Below the pieces are notes generated by a model. That model had not been told where the DNA came from and searched no databases. It saw only the letters and a list, made by a program, of their open reading frames with translations. From positions 9,362,001-9,426,000 of the forward strand of contig CM065322.1 of the NCBI GenBank assembly GCA_033032175.1: DNA of 64,000 nt. Direction: 5' to 3'. The DNA is from Saturnia japonica (lineage: Eukaryota > Arthropoda > Insecta > Lepidoptera > Saturniidae). This document shows, piece after piece, positions 12,765-24,735 of this stretch (its first letter is position 1; each line of letters begins with the position of its first letter). Position numbers and translations under genes: made by a program.

Positions 12765-12960
12765 TAACTACATGGTGGCTCTCTTTCTTAAATTGTCAGA
12801 GGAGTTTTTGTGGCAACATATCATTTATGTTTTAGTTACCATAAATTTAATATCTATGTTAGTTACTATTTATAATTCATTTCACTTGAGTACAATACAC
12901 AAACTATATCACGGAAAATGTCACCAATATTACCTAATATAGATAGTTCAAAATCCAGCC
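12765..12960 (+). repeat. Dispersed repeat family F, copy 1
   Basis: The segment with 'tggtggctctctttcttaaa' and 'gtttttgtggcaac', then 'ttataattcatttcacttg', aligns with the reverse complement of 49385-49490. Its second half aligns with 45280-45360 ('ttataatccacttcactttt'). Confidence 0.55.
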
Positions 12961-15900
12961 AAAAATTTGATGAAATAAATTTAAGAAAATAATTAAATTC
13001 CGAGTTTCTTATTCCACTTACGAAAGTTTACAAATAATCTCCAAAGTTAACGTTATGTATTATTCTCAAATTAAATACGTCGCTAAAGTAGTAAGCATAT
13101 ATTACACTATTTTCCTAACAGTTAGCTATAATTGTTGCCAAAGTGCCTAATAAAAGCACTTTAACCCTCTAAAGTACATGACATGAGCCTTTATCAAAGC
13201 GGTATCTCGTTGAGGCAGGTCATTTAGGCCCCGAGCAGGAAATTACGTCGTAGTTCGGTGTGAGGATCCGACCCTTTCAGCTTTTGAGATCTTAACAGTG
13301 TGCTTCAGGAAGAAAAATGCTCATGTTACCATCTAGCCAGAACGTTGTAGTTAAATATTATTTTACTTTATAATAGGTAGTATGTAGTAAGTAATTATAT
13401 GTATACTATATATCTTAGAAATTATTCATTAATATTATAAATCCCAACAGATTGTTTTTTATTTGTTCATTTGATCGCGCTAATCTCTGGAACTACCAGT
13501 TTACTCTGAAAGAATATTTTTACATTTTATAGATTATTTTTTGAGGAAGATTATAGGTTATATAACTTCACAGTATGACCACAAAGAGCGGAGCAGTAAC
13601 CATAAATGTAAAGCAATCTGGTACGGAAAGTGAGAAGAATAAATGGACACACGGTAGCTGCGCTGCGGCGCGGCGTGCTGAACATTTGATGGAATAAAAA
13701 CGCAGTTTCCGTTTCGGTGGGACATATTATGCTCATAGCTAGTCATATTATATAGACATGTAGGTTATACATATGATTATTGAATTTGCAATCATTAATT
13801 ATTTTGAAATCATTTTCGATACTTTTGAGGACGATGTGACATCTGCTGTTTTTAGATATAGAAATATATACCAATGTAATGTGTATATTTTGTTTGTGTA
13901 TGTAGGGTAAGACCATTCTGTATGTAAATAATCGTAATAATCGTGCCAGATTGTTGAATAGCACGGATATTCAATTACCTCTTGATTAAGTGCTACTATA
14001 ATATCTATAAATTATTAATTTCCAAATATAGACAGTGATGTTTGATTATACCTACCCACTCGTCAGATACATAATTTACAATTTGTAATTGTAAAATGTT
14101 ACTAAACTGTACAATATAGTTTGAAGAACAAATAGATGAAAAAAACTGTTTATTGGCATTGAAAAATTAGAGCAATAGAAAAAAATATTCTCCTCTTTGA
14201 AAAGCATTGTGATTACCATGACAGACAAGACCTGTGTTACACGACAGCTCCCACCTCTCAGTAGAAGTGAAATCTTAGTGTACAAAAATCGAGAATTTGA
14301 AAAAAGTAAACTGAAGCTTATTTTGTATAGATGCCAAAGGCTAATGCGCTACGCAAACGTAACGCTTTTTGTTACTGGCACAAGGTACTGTCACAGGTAA
14401 CCTGGGTTACTGTGTCCTGGTATCGGCAACCGACCATAGTCGCCGGTCGCTACTTTTGGACACTGGTACCAGTTGAACTCAGTTCAATTAATTCACCGCG
14501 ACATACAAAGCGAGACTGGAATGTGTTCGGCCCCAGGCCCGATGCCCGTGTTCTGTGAGTGACAGGCGCATAATGTGTGAAACTAGTTAATTGTATGGAA
14601 GTTTATTAATGTTTCATGTGTCTTCATCTGACAACATTTAGGTGCCAGTTACTTATACCGAAACTTTCTCATTGGCAATCCGTGGGTGTCAATTGGAAGC
14701 AATTAGACATAAACAGTGTCTAAATCTGGGTAGGTAGTGGTTGATTTCATATTGATTGTATAAATATGGAATATTCACTAGTAGCTTGTATCCAACCAGT
14801 GTATAACGCAGTTTCTATAATATTGCTAGATTTTCATTACCTACATAGCAAAAAAACATATTAATAAAGTTACTGGAGAATTCCAAAAGTTAAACTAAAG
14901 CTTACATTTGAAGATACATACGGATCAGTGGTCCTTTAAAATATTGCTAGATTTTTATTATTAGTATATAAAAATAGTTACATTGATAAATTGTATAATT
15001 GCGGTTATAATTTTATGAAGTCAAAACAGTTTCAGGAAAATACTTATAACTTTGAAGCCCCTAATTTCGCAAGTAATCGCTCGGCTAGAAACAAAAGCGT
15101 GTAAAGTTTTTGAGTTTAAAATCAAGGAAAAGTTTGCTTATGTTGATTCAGTTTAGTTAACCAAGTGATTAAGGGTTAACCATCTTAAACCGAAGTTCTC
15201 GTCCACCAATGTAAAATCAAATAACTGGGAATTATAACAAATTTAAACCAATTCTTATCTATATTAAAAAACCTATATTTCTATCTATACTATGTAATAT
15301 TTTTTTCAATTTTCATGATATGCGTCTATTATAGGGCGCAGTAATTATTATCATCTCGTACTTTTAATTTTATTTATATTATTGATAATTCTTATAGTTC
15401 TACAATTGAGGAATGCCATATTACTTTTCGTGTATTTAATTTCTTAGAAATCGGTGTTGAATTAACAACAAATTTTTAGTTTTACGATTTGTGAAAGTAT
15501 TAATGATAATTCTTATTATTATGTACTACTTTGCCCTTAATCTAACCTTCTTTCACTGACATTCTTTATTTAATAATATATAGTTATTATTAAATACTTT
15601 TTTCATTAATATAATGCCACTCATTAGAATATATTCCCAACACTTACAGTCTACCAATTGAGGAATATTAATAGCTTCCCGTGTACAACATTTCATAGAA
15701 ATCAGTCAAGCAGTTTTTGAGTTCAAGGTGGACATACAAACGCACAAAACAAACGGATATTCTTCTTAAATATCATAGAAGTGTTGTTCAGTATTCTTTA
15801 TTATTATCAGGATCATCAGGACTTTATCAGGAAAATAAAAAAAAATACATGTGCAGACAGGATCGCAGATATATTTATATATATTAGTCCTAAAAATAAT

Positions 15901-17229
15901 TATTTCCATATCGATATACTTAGTTTATTTTATTTATTTAATACCAAAATAATGTTTATTTGTAATATAAGGTAAATAAAGATAAAAAAATGTTGGCATC
16001 CAATAAAAGTACCTATCTATTCTGACGTGGCTTCTGTGGTGAAACATTCGAAGCTTATTCGATTTGGTAATAAATAAACTCCTACGTATATATTCAAACA
16101 ATAAATTATTCTGGATAATGTGTACGTTGATAATTTATTTAAATTGCAATTACGGGCAAAATCAGTTTAAACTTTAATTCTCGTCCACTAGTGACTCTAT
16201 TATTAGTACGCGACGGTTATAATTAATGATATTTAAATTTAAATTGGAATTTAAATTTAATTAATTGTTAGTTATATTAAAACTCTTTAATTCATATAAG
16301 TATATTATTTCTCAAAGATGTTTTTTCCTGGAAAGACCATATCTTAATTAATTCTTCATCAAAATCTAAAAAAGTCTAGAAATTTCTTATTGAATCTATC
16401 TCGTATTTCTTACTCTACTCTCGTTACTTACTTCATACTCTATATTTCTATCTCTATACATCACTAAATATTCGCACTGATAACCTAGTAATAAATAAAA
16501 ACAATTCAAGAGATAAAACGGTAAACTGAAACGTTTAAAATTTTTCAAATAACTGTTTCCTAAAATGCAAATTCACTAACATGCAAAAATCTGTTTCCCC
16601 GACATGAAACCCCACATACCAAATACAGTTAGTATTTTCAGTTAACAAATAAATATTTGTAAACATAGTATCTGTGACCTAGCTCTTTTCATATCTAACT
16701 TTATTTTAGTTTCTAGGAATCAGGTCACCTTCTAATTTGAGTGGTCTAAAGTTAGAGTTAGGCAATAGATGCTTCGAGAATATTAGATATTCCAAATATA
16801 AAAGCTTTATACATGGAAATCTACAATATTCATGCCAAACAAATCGGTTTGTATATTCTAAATAGGAGTGCATTCATCAATTTTATCGTTGTTTAGTTTT
16901 GGTTGTATATTCGCGACGTTGCTGATGGCTGAATAGTAGATACGTTTGAAATAACCAAAGCAAAATTATGTTTTTTTAAACAAAATATTATATGAATTAG
17001 CTACTGGTTAAACTGTAGATTTTATTGGATTTTCTACAATAAATAGTGGAAACTAAAGTTTGGCTTCACACAATATCGCAAAAATTGATGATAAAATTCG
17101 TAAATCTGAAATCATCAAAAAATATACGTGTAATACCAGCTGTGCATGGGGCTTCTTCATCAACTTCAACTTGGGGCAACTTCTTCGTCTCGTAGTTTTA
17201 TTTTTGTTTTTATTTACCGTTTCTAAATA
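12961..17229. other. Long AT-rich stretch with minor structures
   Basis: No gene is supported. Minor items: a GC-richer patch at 13600-13740; another at 14331-14580 with a 75-residue open frame (14331-14558) of unknown nature; a repeat relic at 15630-15735 with 'acaacatttcatagaaatca', related to the satellite unit at 36-41 kb; and a palindrome at 16233-16260 with 13-bp arms around 'gg'. Confidence 0.45.
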
Positions 17230-17570
17230 CAGTGGTGTTCATATAATTAGAAACACTTCTTATGAATAAAGAAAGTATAACTTCAACGTACAAATGTTCG
17301 TAAAAAATATACACATTCAATAATTAATAATCATGCAATAATATAGCCACTCAAATAAAAATGTCACTAAATGCATAAAATATAAAACATATCTTACTTT
17401 TAATTACAAAATGAGTCTTACACATGTAGGAGTTTATTTTCTGTTACTGGCCGCTTGGACGCCTAATTAGAAACATTTAAAAAAAGCATCCATAACTTGT
17501 TCTTTTTTTGAAATTGGAGAATAACATTCCTTTCTTGGATTTTTCTATTATTTTGGTGGCAATTAAAAAT

Positions 17571-18587
17571 ATGGGCAAAAATAAAAGTTGTGACACGTCA
17601 ATTAGGCAAATAATTGTTAATTTACATATAGATCATAAGTGGGCGCGTACAGAAGAATAGCTGATCATTGAAATTGTTCTGTTAACAAAGTTTTTAACGC
17701 AATTGATCATTATAAAACACATGGAACTGTTAAAAATGTTCTTAGAAAGGCTCGGCCAAGAAAAACTTCTCCCAGAGAAGTTACACTAATCGTTCGTGTT
17801 GCTAAAAAAGACCCAAGTAAAGGCTCTAAACAAATTAAAAATGAAGTTTTTTCGCCTGATCACCCGAGAAACATCTCGTCAAGACTGATACGCCGAAGAT
17901 TAGTGGAACCTCAATTGTTTGGAAGAATCTCTCGAAAGGTACCGCTTCTTACCAAGCAAAACCGAGAGAAGCGATTATTGTTCGCTTAAAATATGTTCAC
18001 TTGGACGGTACTAGAATGAAAAAAAGATGAAACAAAAATAAATATGGTAAATTCCGATGGAAAGCGCTATGGTAGATGTCCTGTAAACAATGCTTTTAAT
18101 TATAAATACATAAGGAGTCTTCAAGCACGGTGGCGGTAACATTAAAATTTAGAAGTGTTTTTCCGGATGTGGAGTTGGACCCGTTCGAAAGATTGAAGGT
18201 ACAATGGATCAATGGCAATGCAAAAATATCTTAGAGTATATAATGATTCCCTACTCGGACGATCATTTGCCTTTAATCTGGATCTTTCAGCATGACAATG
18301 ATCCTAAACACACGGCCAATAGCGTCAAATGTTTTCCATAGCGAACACCGTAAATTCGTCTTAGACTGGCCAGCAAATAGTCCGGATTTAAACCCGATAG
18401 AAAATCTCTGGTATATTGTTAAAAAGAAAGTCGCAAATAAACGTAACACCAGTCAAAACGAATTATATGAAGCATTTGTTGAAACATGGAATACAATCCC
18501 CTAGAAAACTGTATGAAATTGATTGAATCAATGCCACGTTATTGCAGTGCTGTTATTGAAAATAAGGGATACGCCACTATATATTAA
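17571..18587 (+). pseudogene. Tc3-like transposase pseudogene
   Basis: The reading starts at the ATG at 17571 (MGKNKSC...) and ends near IENKGYATIY before TAA at 18587. The helix-turn-helix part is broken by stops and frameshifts. The catalytic region is still readable. A 'DET' aspartate lies near 18029; a 'FQHDNDPKHT' aspartate near 18290; and 'SPDLNPIENLW' supplies the glutamate 34 residues after the second aspartate if one frameshift near 18340 is bridged. That gives a DD34E triad. At least one frameshift and several stops make it non-functional. The C-terminal part survives as an open stretch at 18292-18504. Confidence 0.8.
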
Positions 18588-18650
18588 TTATATCTATTGG
18601 TAGGCTGTGGATAGTAGCTATTTTGTAAATAACAATACTAATTACTAATA

Positions 18651-19952
18651 CAAGGTGTCCAGAAAGGGTATCGGGTATTTGTTTTCGCGCCATATTCGAA
18701 ACGGGGCGTCTAAAGGGTGCGGGGAGGGGTTCGTGGCGTCCGCCATTTTGTGGAGTTTTAGTCACGATGGAACAGTACTCGGGGACGCATCGCGCATTTT
18801 GCGTACGAGCGTATTATCGTAATGGTGATTCAATAGTGACTGCTCACCGTCTCTATCGTGCGGAATATCGTACACGCCACGCGCCAAGTGACGATAGCTT
18901 TAGGAAATGGATCAGGATGTTCGAGAATACAGGTGCGACAGTTAAAATTCAAAACTCTGGTCGTCCTCGTTCAGTTCGCGATGAAGAAACAATTGAAGAA
19001 GTTGAGGCGTCGGTTCGTCAAAATCCGTCTTTATCCATCCGAAAGCGAAGCCAAGCGTTGAACATCAAAAAATCGTCTTTACATTCGATTTTAAAGAAAG
19101 ACTTACATCTAAAAGCCTATAAAATTCAATTGGTTCAAGAATTGAAGGATACGGACTATGCTAATCGACTGAATTTTGCGAACGAAATGCTGCAGCGATT
19201 TAACAACTTTAACAACATACTGTTCAGTGACGAAGCAAATTTTCACCTGAATGGTCATGATAATAAGCAGAATTGTCGGTAGTGGGCAGTGGAGAATCCG
19301 AGACGAAAGCATGAACGACCCCTGCATAGCCCAAAGGTCGTTGTTTGGGCCGCTATGTATGCTAAAGGCATAATTGGTCCTTATTTTCATGAAGATCAAC
19401 GAGGCCGAGCAATTAATGTGAATAGTGACCGTTATTGCGATATGTTGCGAAATTTTTTGGTCCCAGAGTTGCAGGAGTTTGCAGGTTTCAACTCAAGAAC
19501 GTGGTTCCAGCAAGATGGGGCCACTTGCCATACCTCAAATGACTCAATGGAAGTTGTTAACGAATTATTCCCTAATAAAGTCATTTCGCGAAGGGGTAAC
19601 ATCAACTGGCCTCCCAGAAGCCCCGACCTTAGCCCGCTTGATATTTTGCATGGGGATACCTTAAAAGTAAGGGTTATCAAAACAATCCGACGAATCTAAC
19701 CCAGTTAAAGCAAAACATCAGGTCAGAAATGGCAGCAATATCGATAGCTATGTGTCAACGTGTTATCGCCAATCTTCGTTTCCGTTTAGAAGAGTGCCAG
19801 CAACGTAACGGTCATCATTTGGATAACATCATCTTTTCCAAATAATTCTCCAATTCATATGCTAATAATAAACAATAAACTTTTTTATTGCATACAAATA
19901 ATTTTTGTTTCATTGAACTTACAAATACCCGATACCCTTTCTGGACACCTTG
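18651..19952 (+). mobile_element. DD41D (rosa-like) mariner element, copy 1, nested
   Basis: The element is 1302 bp with inverted repeats of about 32 bp beginning CAAGGTGTCCAGAAAGGGTA. TA dinucleotides flank it at 18649-18650 and 19953-19954. It sits in the 3' part of the older Tc1/Tc3-like element, downstream of that transposase. Its transposase has 41 residues between the second and third catalytic aspartates, the spacing reported for the rosa family of insect Tc1/mariner elements. A second copy lies at 24736-26039 in the opposite orientation. Confidence 0.9.
18767..19845 (+). pseudogene. DD41D transposase, copy 1, broken by a stop and a frameshift
   Basis: The ATG at 18767 opens a frame starting MEQYSGTHRAF, an N-terminal helix-turn-helix region followed by the DDD catalytic domain. 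Visible catalytic context: 'LFSDEANF' (first D), 'FQQDGATCH' (second D) and 'SPDLSPLD' (third D). Two lesions are visible against copy 2. A TAG replaces a Tyr codon at 19280-19282. A one-base deletion near 19640, after the third aspartate codon, shifts the last ~70 residues out of frame. The frame then reads to TAA at 19845. Copy 2 is intact at both places. It would encode about 350 residues if unbroken, the usual mariner length. Confidence 0.9.
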
Positions 19953-20236
19953 TACTAAAAAAAGTCTTGTTTTTTTTTTTACCTTTTTTTGTTGTTTCTA
20001 ATTTCATTCCTTATTGTTCAAACCTTAAAACTGATTTGAATGTTTGTCCGTAATGTAATATTGAAACTGCACTTGTGTAATGGGATTTATATTGTTTTTC
20101 TAATAAATGATAAATCGTTGAACATATTGTTGTCCTATTTTTTGTTTAATTTCAAAATAAAAACGATTGCGGTGAAGAATCTTACATAATGTCAAGGACC
20201 GCTGGTAGTGTTTCTAATTATACGACCACCACTGTA

Positions 20237-22674
20237 TATAATTGAAATTGCCATCAAATAATATCAAATCTAATATAAATATTAGATTTAAGAAACCGTA
20301 AAAATAAAAATAAAAATGTATTAATTCTCAACCGATTTTGATGCAATTTTTGTACACGCGAATCACAATATGCTCCATAAAAATCAGTGAAGAAGTACCT
20401 AATAAAAATTGATGTTAAGTAGTGTCGAAGCATAGTTTGTCTAAGTTGATACACCAGACCTCATATACTTGTCTCAATAGATGCTATTTTATCAAACACT
20501 ACTTAACGATTATTGAAATCATCAAGTCTATGATTACAATAAAAAACAATTGAAAATCTACTTCAATCCATAATTTAGAACAAATTAATCTCTCTATTAG
20601 CAACATTAACGGTTATCACTGAATAATAGTATTTGGACATGCAGCTGCATATTCATATTTGCGGGTTTAAATACATTTTCTTATCTAAATTCAATTAAAA
20701 TAATGGTTTTCACAAAAATCTCATTCTTTAAGTGTCCTTTTGGATCTGCCATCCTCATCGAAGCATACCCAAGTTGAAATAAAAGGAAACTGTGACTGTC
20801 TGATCTAACAACACAGTTCAAATCACTGAAACTTGGCACACAGTAGTAATTATGACGTAGGCTTGCGCTACAAAGGGATTTTTAAAATTCAATCTCTAAG
20901 GGGGTGTAACAGATGTTCCTATACAAAATTTTAAAGCGAGTGAAACCTTAGGATCCTGCTAATCAAAATATAATAGGACTATAACCTTCTATACCTAACA
21001 ACAGTATATTATAAGAATCGGAATTTGGTTTCTCTAGTGCACAATAAATATATTTATTTGATTCTATACTTAAGATAAGTTCTCAATACATTATTCAGTT
21101 ACAATATTTTACTGTTACAGAAACTTTTCTTATTAGATGAAAATGTACAGTACACCACCTCATGTTGTCATTTCAACGCGTCCGACCGACCGACCTCGTG
21201 TCGAATTTTATGTTTCGCTCTTAAATATTTAGTGTGTGCCAGCCTCACGTTCAATAACTTACGAATTCCAAGATTTTTTATTATACTTTTTATTGCTTAA
21301 ACAGATAATTATTTATTATCTTTGTACTTTTAGTCATAACTAGCAAACCCGGGCACACGTTGCTGTTATTTTTTTTTTAATCCAATCGCTACCAAACTTT
21401 ACAGGATCACCCGCTGGGCTTATGTGAAGATTATTTGAAAATTTCATCAAAATCGCTCCAACCGTTTTGGAGTCCTCCATCCATACATACATACATCAAT
21501 TTGTATTAGTCATAATGTATTTTTAGCATTTACCTAATTATCACCTGTTATATGATGCTTTTGTCGTAGTTAGTAATAAGGATATATTTCAGCCTATAAA
21601 AGACCTAGAACGCTTGTTTTCTCTAAGAAGAAGGTTCTCAATTAGAATGTTTTTTTAAAAGAATATTCAGCCATAAATTATTATTTTATGAACCAATTTA
21701 GATGATCCTTTTTTGATGGATAGGGGATACCTCAACGGTGGTCTCATTGTAATTTTAGTACACCAGAGAACTCCTATAAACCATTGAAGTTGGTAATCTT
21801 TTTAATTAAAAATTGTTTTGTTTTTGAAAATCGTGTTCAAAGAAGTCAGTGTTAAAGTCTATGAAGTAATACAAATACTTACTACTAACCCTCAAGCGGG
21901 CCGGCCGTACGCTTGCTTCCCACCTTAGTTGTATAAATATATTTACAAAACAATAAAAAAAATTAAAGAAACACAATATTATGCGTTAAAGGATTAAGTA
22001 GGAAGTATTATGTAAGTATATATCAAGAATACAGAAGATTACAGGTTATTTGGTTCTAAAGTTTTCTAGCTTATAGCGTTTTTATTATTACCATCATTTA
22101 TTAGGTTTCTTTATATCAATAAGTAGGTAGTAGTGTTTGTTCAATCGATCCAATATATCCAGTTATGTAATTAATAAGTGTAAACTTTAAACATAACGTG
22201 TAAAATATTAATTAATATCGAATAGATAAATATCTGCACAGCGAGGTCGGAGTTAGAGCAGAACTAGTTTAACTTGGCTAGTTTTAACAAAGAAAGTTTG
22301 TTTGCAATACAACTTACAGTAGGGTTGACATTTCCATATTTTGAAAAGCCATATTTGGAGATGAAATTACCAGGACGTTTCACTTTAAGGGCATATAAGA
22401 ACAGTGGTTAATTGAAATACGAAATGAAAATAGGGGTATATAAAACTCGACTAATAGCAAGTAGAATTTTTTATTGAAAGTTCTTTATATTTATTTTTGA
22501 AGTGAAAATTCTTTAAGCTCGTTGGGCAGTTTTGGGATGGGGAGAAGCAATGAACTCGCGTGACCGTCACGTTTAGATTCATTTATACAGATGTGTGTAT
22601 AATACTTCCTAAATAAGAAGTTTTCACTTCTGATATACAGTCCTACAACTGGCAGTTTATTTTATTTAGCGTAG
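20237..22674. other. AT-rich stretch with two dispersed-repeat relics
   Basis: Positions 20810-20960 contain 'actgaaacttggcacacagt' and 'ctaagggggtgtaacagatg', text typical of a widespread insect repeat. Positions 21340-21510 start 'actagcaaacccgggcacac' and contain 'atttcatcaaaatcg', like other CTAG-ended elements here. Relics with 'accgattttgatgc' lie near 20330. No gene is seen. Confidence 0.45.
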
Positions 22675-22955
22675 TAGACGATGCCGCGATGTGAGCAAGA
22701 CTTTAACACGTTAAGCCTAGATCGGGAACTAGCTCTCAAGTACAGCTGCCGGAAAACACCTGTAGGTACTTGGCGACAGATTTTCAAGTTGAGGGTGGTA
22801 GCTAGCCAGGCGGGTATTAGAAAATGTCCTACCACCAACCCATATGGTTTCATCACGATGTTATCCTTCACCTAAAGCTCGACTCATTGCAGGGATTCGA
22901 ACTCACCTCGATCAATGCGGTGCTCGTATAAACTACCACTAAGCCATCAATCATT
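22675..22955 (-). repeat. tRNA-derived SINE (family B), with head
   Basis: On the minus strand 22880-22951 is a tRNA-like head with an A-box-like TGGCTTAGTGGTAG and a B-box-like GAGTTCGAATCCC. The body to about 22675 is shared with 27150-27300 (opposite orientation, head missing) and 10836-10955 (same orientation, head missing). Overlapping open frames on both strands (22662-22875) are produced by the repeat. It differs from SINE family A in head and body. Confidence 0.8.
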
Positions 22956-23954
22956 GCTTCATAAGGTGTTTTATGAGGTGCGGCACCAACCGACAAAGCT
23001 TAAGAGGAAGGCAGTAGTGACGTGCGAATTTTAAAACCGCACCTCACCACGGCGCTTAAATACCCCAGGATATTACATAGAAACTATTGGGAAGACCTCA
23101 GGACAAAAGCAGGAAAACTTTTAGGAAAATAGGAGTGTTGGTAACCCTAACTTACAGGAGTATCTGATTACTTGTGACAGATATAACTTTGTTATAGATT
23201 TATTTATACTAGCGATCGCACTAAGGTCGAAATTCGACCAGCGACTTTTTGACCATAGAGTATTTTCTGTTTAATTTTGGAGTATTCATAAACAATGAGT
23301 ATTATCTACACACTTGCGGTCACTTTTCGTTGAGTGACAATGTCAATATTTTGGGGGGTTTAAGTTCAATGTCACTGGTCGGGTTAGGATTCGCAGTATT
23401 AATTGATTTAATTTAATATATTAGTAACAGATACTATACATAAATTTTAGCTTTTTGGACTCCTTCTCCATATAAACTTTAACCATGCCAAATCTCAGTT
23501 TTTCGTGTACGCAATACGCTTATATAGGTACCGAAAGCTTTTTCTTCACGTATTAATATATAGAAGATACCGGTCCATAGCTGTGCCGAGTTCACTGTTA
23601 AGGCTTATGGGGAGCTGAATAGTTACTGTTGCTGCTTGTTTTTGAAGTGAAAACTCTTTTAGTACCGTTGTGATTTAAAACGCGATGAAACGAAAAAGCG
23701 ACACTAAAAAGAGACAAACGCATACAATTATAGAATTTAGCTTACGAGGAAATGAGATATAATACCTACCATGTTTCCTATCATCTCGTTTTCATCTTTG
23801 TAAGTTTGTTAGTACGTGTGTAGGCACACGCCTGCATATTACGAAGACTTTGGATAAGGCGCCATTACCAGCGACATGTTAGGATTAGGTTAGGATTGTT
23901 ATATATTGTTATATTATTGATATATTGTTCACGTGTATCATACATACAAACCAC
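22956..23954. other. No supported gene
   Basis: Positions 23210-23400 hold a 'cgatcgcac' motif and a short palindrome 'tcgaaattcga'. This may be a degraded inverted-repeat element, but paired ends could not be confirmed. Positions 23460-23530 resemble 49020-49090 ('ccttctccatataaa' followed by 'aaatctca'). Confidence 0.4.
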
Positions 23955-24080
23955 CACGCCTGTATCCCCGGAGGGTTAGGCGGAGGTGTACTGACGTGTA
24001 CACCCACAGTTCGCCGTGTATGTTTTTTAGGTCTCATGCAATAAGGGGCGAGCCTATCGCCATTAATCGGGCACAAAGCC
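23955..24080 (-). repeat. SINE family A, 5'-truncated copy
   Basis: It matches the 3' half of the full copy at 1027-1272 ('acgcctgtatccccgg', 'cacagttcgccgtgtatg', 'ggggcgagcctatcgcc') and stops at 'cgggcacaaagcc', before the tRNA head. An AT microsatellite follows at once. Confidence 0.8.
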
Positions 24081-24082
24081 CG

Positions 24083-24109
24083 ATATATATATATATATAT
24101 ATATATAAA
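24083..24109. repeat. (AT)n microsatellite
   Basis: About 13 uninterrupted AT dinucleotides abut the truncated end of the SINE copy. Confidence 0.95.
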
Positions 24110-24368
24110 TAATATTTAAAAATATTACGTTATTAGCGGCGAAGCTATTTTCTTCAATTCCGTTATAATCTTTATCCAGATAAGTTTGTTAGTTAAATTG
24201 GGCATTTAATGTAGAGTAAAATTGTTTTTTCCATTTAAATGAATATCTTAGAAGATATCAGGAATTCAAAATTACTCGCAACCAAAGAAATCCTACCTCA
24301 AAAAAACCCATGATAAGTTGCGCGACGCAAGCTAAGCGCACTATTTGTAACTATGAAATTACATAACA

Positions 24369-24606
24369 TACCGTCACGCATGTATCCCCAAAGTGTTAGG
24401 CAGAGATGTACACCTACAGTTTTGCCGAGTATGTTTTAGGTCCCATGTAATAGGGGGCGAGCCTATTATCATTAATCGGACACAAGGCCAAACTCCAAGC
24501 AGCTACTGAGATTTTCATAGAAAAACCCAATAGCACTATGCTCGACCTGAGAATCGAACCTAGAACCTCGAGCATAGCAGTGGCGTTTAGGACCACTAGG
24601 CTAATG
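24369..24606 (-). repeat. SINE family A, copy with tRNA head
   Basis: It matches 1027-1272 throughout. The tRNA-like head at 24540-24606 is decayed: the B box reads GGTTCGATTCT on the minus strand, while the A-box motif TAGCCTAGTGGT is kept. The 60-residue minus-strand frame at 24414-24596 comes from this repeat. Confidence 0.85.
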
Positions 24607-24730
24607 AGGCAGTTATGAAGTTATGAACTGTCAATATTATAGCGATAAACTCTAAAATCAGGCTATTTTAAACATAAAATCCACCACTTTTTAAATTGTA
24701 CCCGTGCGAAGCTGGGGCGGGCCGCTAGTA
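24607..24730 (+). repeat. Helitron-like 3' terminus
   Basis: The segment ends in a GC-rich tail, 'cgaagctggggcgggccgct' followed by AGT, giving a CTAG|T terminus as expected for Helitrons. Relatives lie at 31838-31869 and inverted at 2104 and 21340. It ends six bases before DD41D copy 2. The 5' end was not located. Confidence 0.45.
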
Positions 24731-24735
24731 AAGTA

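Larger units (their letters stand above)
17230..20234 (+). mobile_element. Tc1/Tc3-like (DD34E) transposon, interrupted by a nested element
   Basis: The left end CAGTGGTGTTCATATAATTA and the reverse complement of the right end CAGTGGTGGTCGTATAATTA form inverted repeats of about 27 bp. They are flanked by TA on both sides (17228-17229 and 20235-20236), the target duplication of Tc1/mariner elements. Removing the nested DD41D element and one TA leaves about 1.7 kb, a normal length for this group. The transposase is decayed. The nesting shows that this element is the older insertion. Confidence 0.85.

Noticed and set aside
14331..14558. GC-richer 75-residue open frame as an exon
   Set aside because: It has no recognisable domain or signal peptide. 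A donor-like 'tgtgagtg' follows it, but this alone is too weak without a conserved protein.
18858..19061. Small open frames inside the DD41D elements (also 19425-19664 and 25318-25832)
   Set aside because: They are out-of-frame or antisense readings of the transposase and recur identically in both copies.
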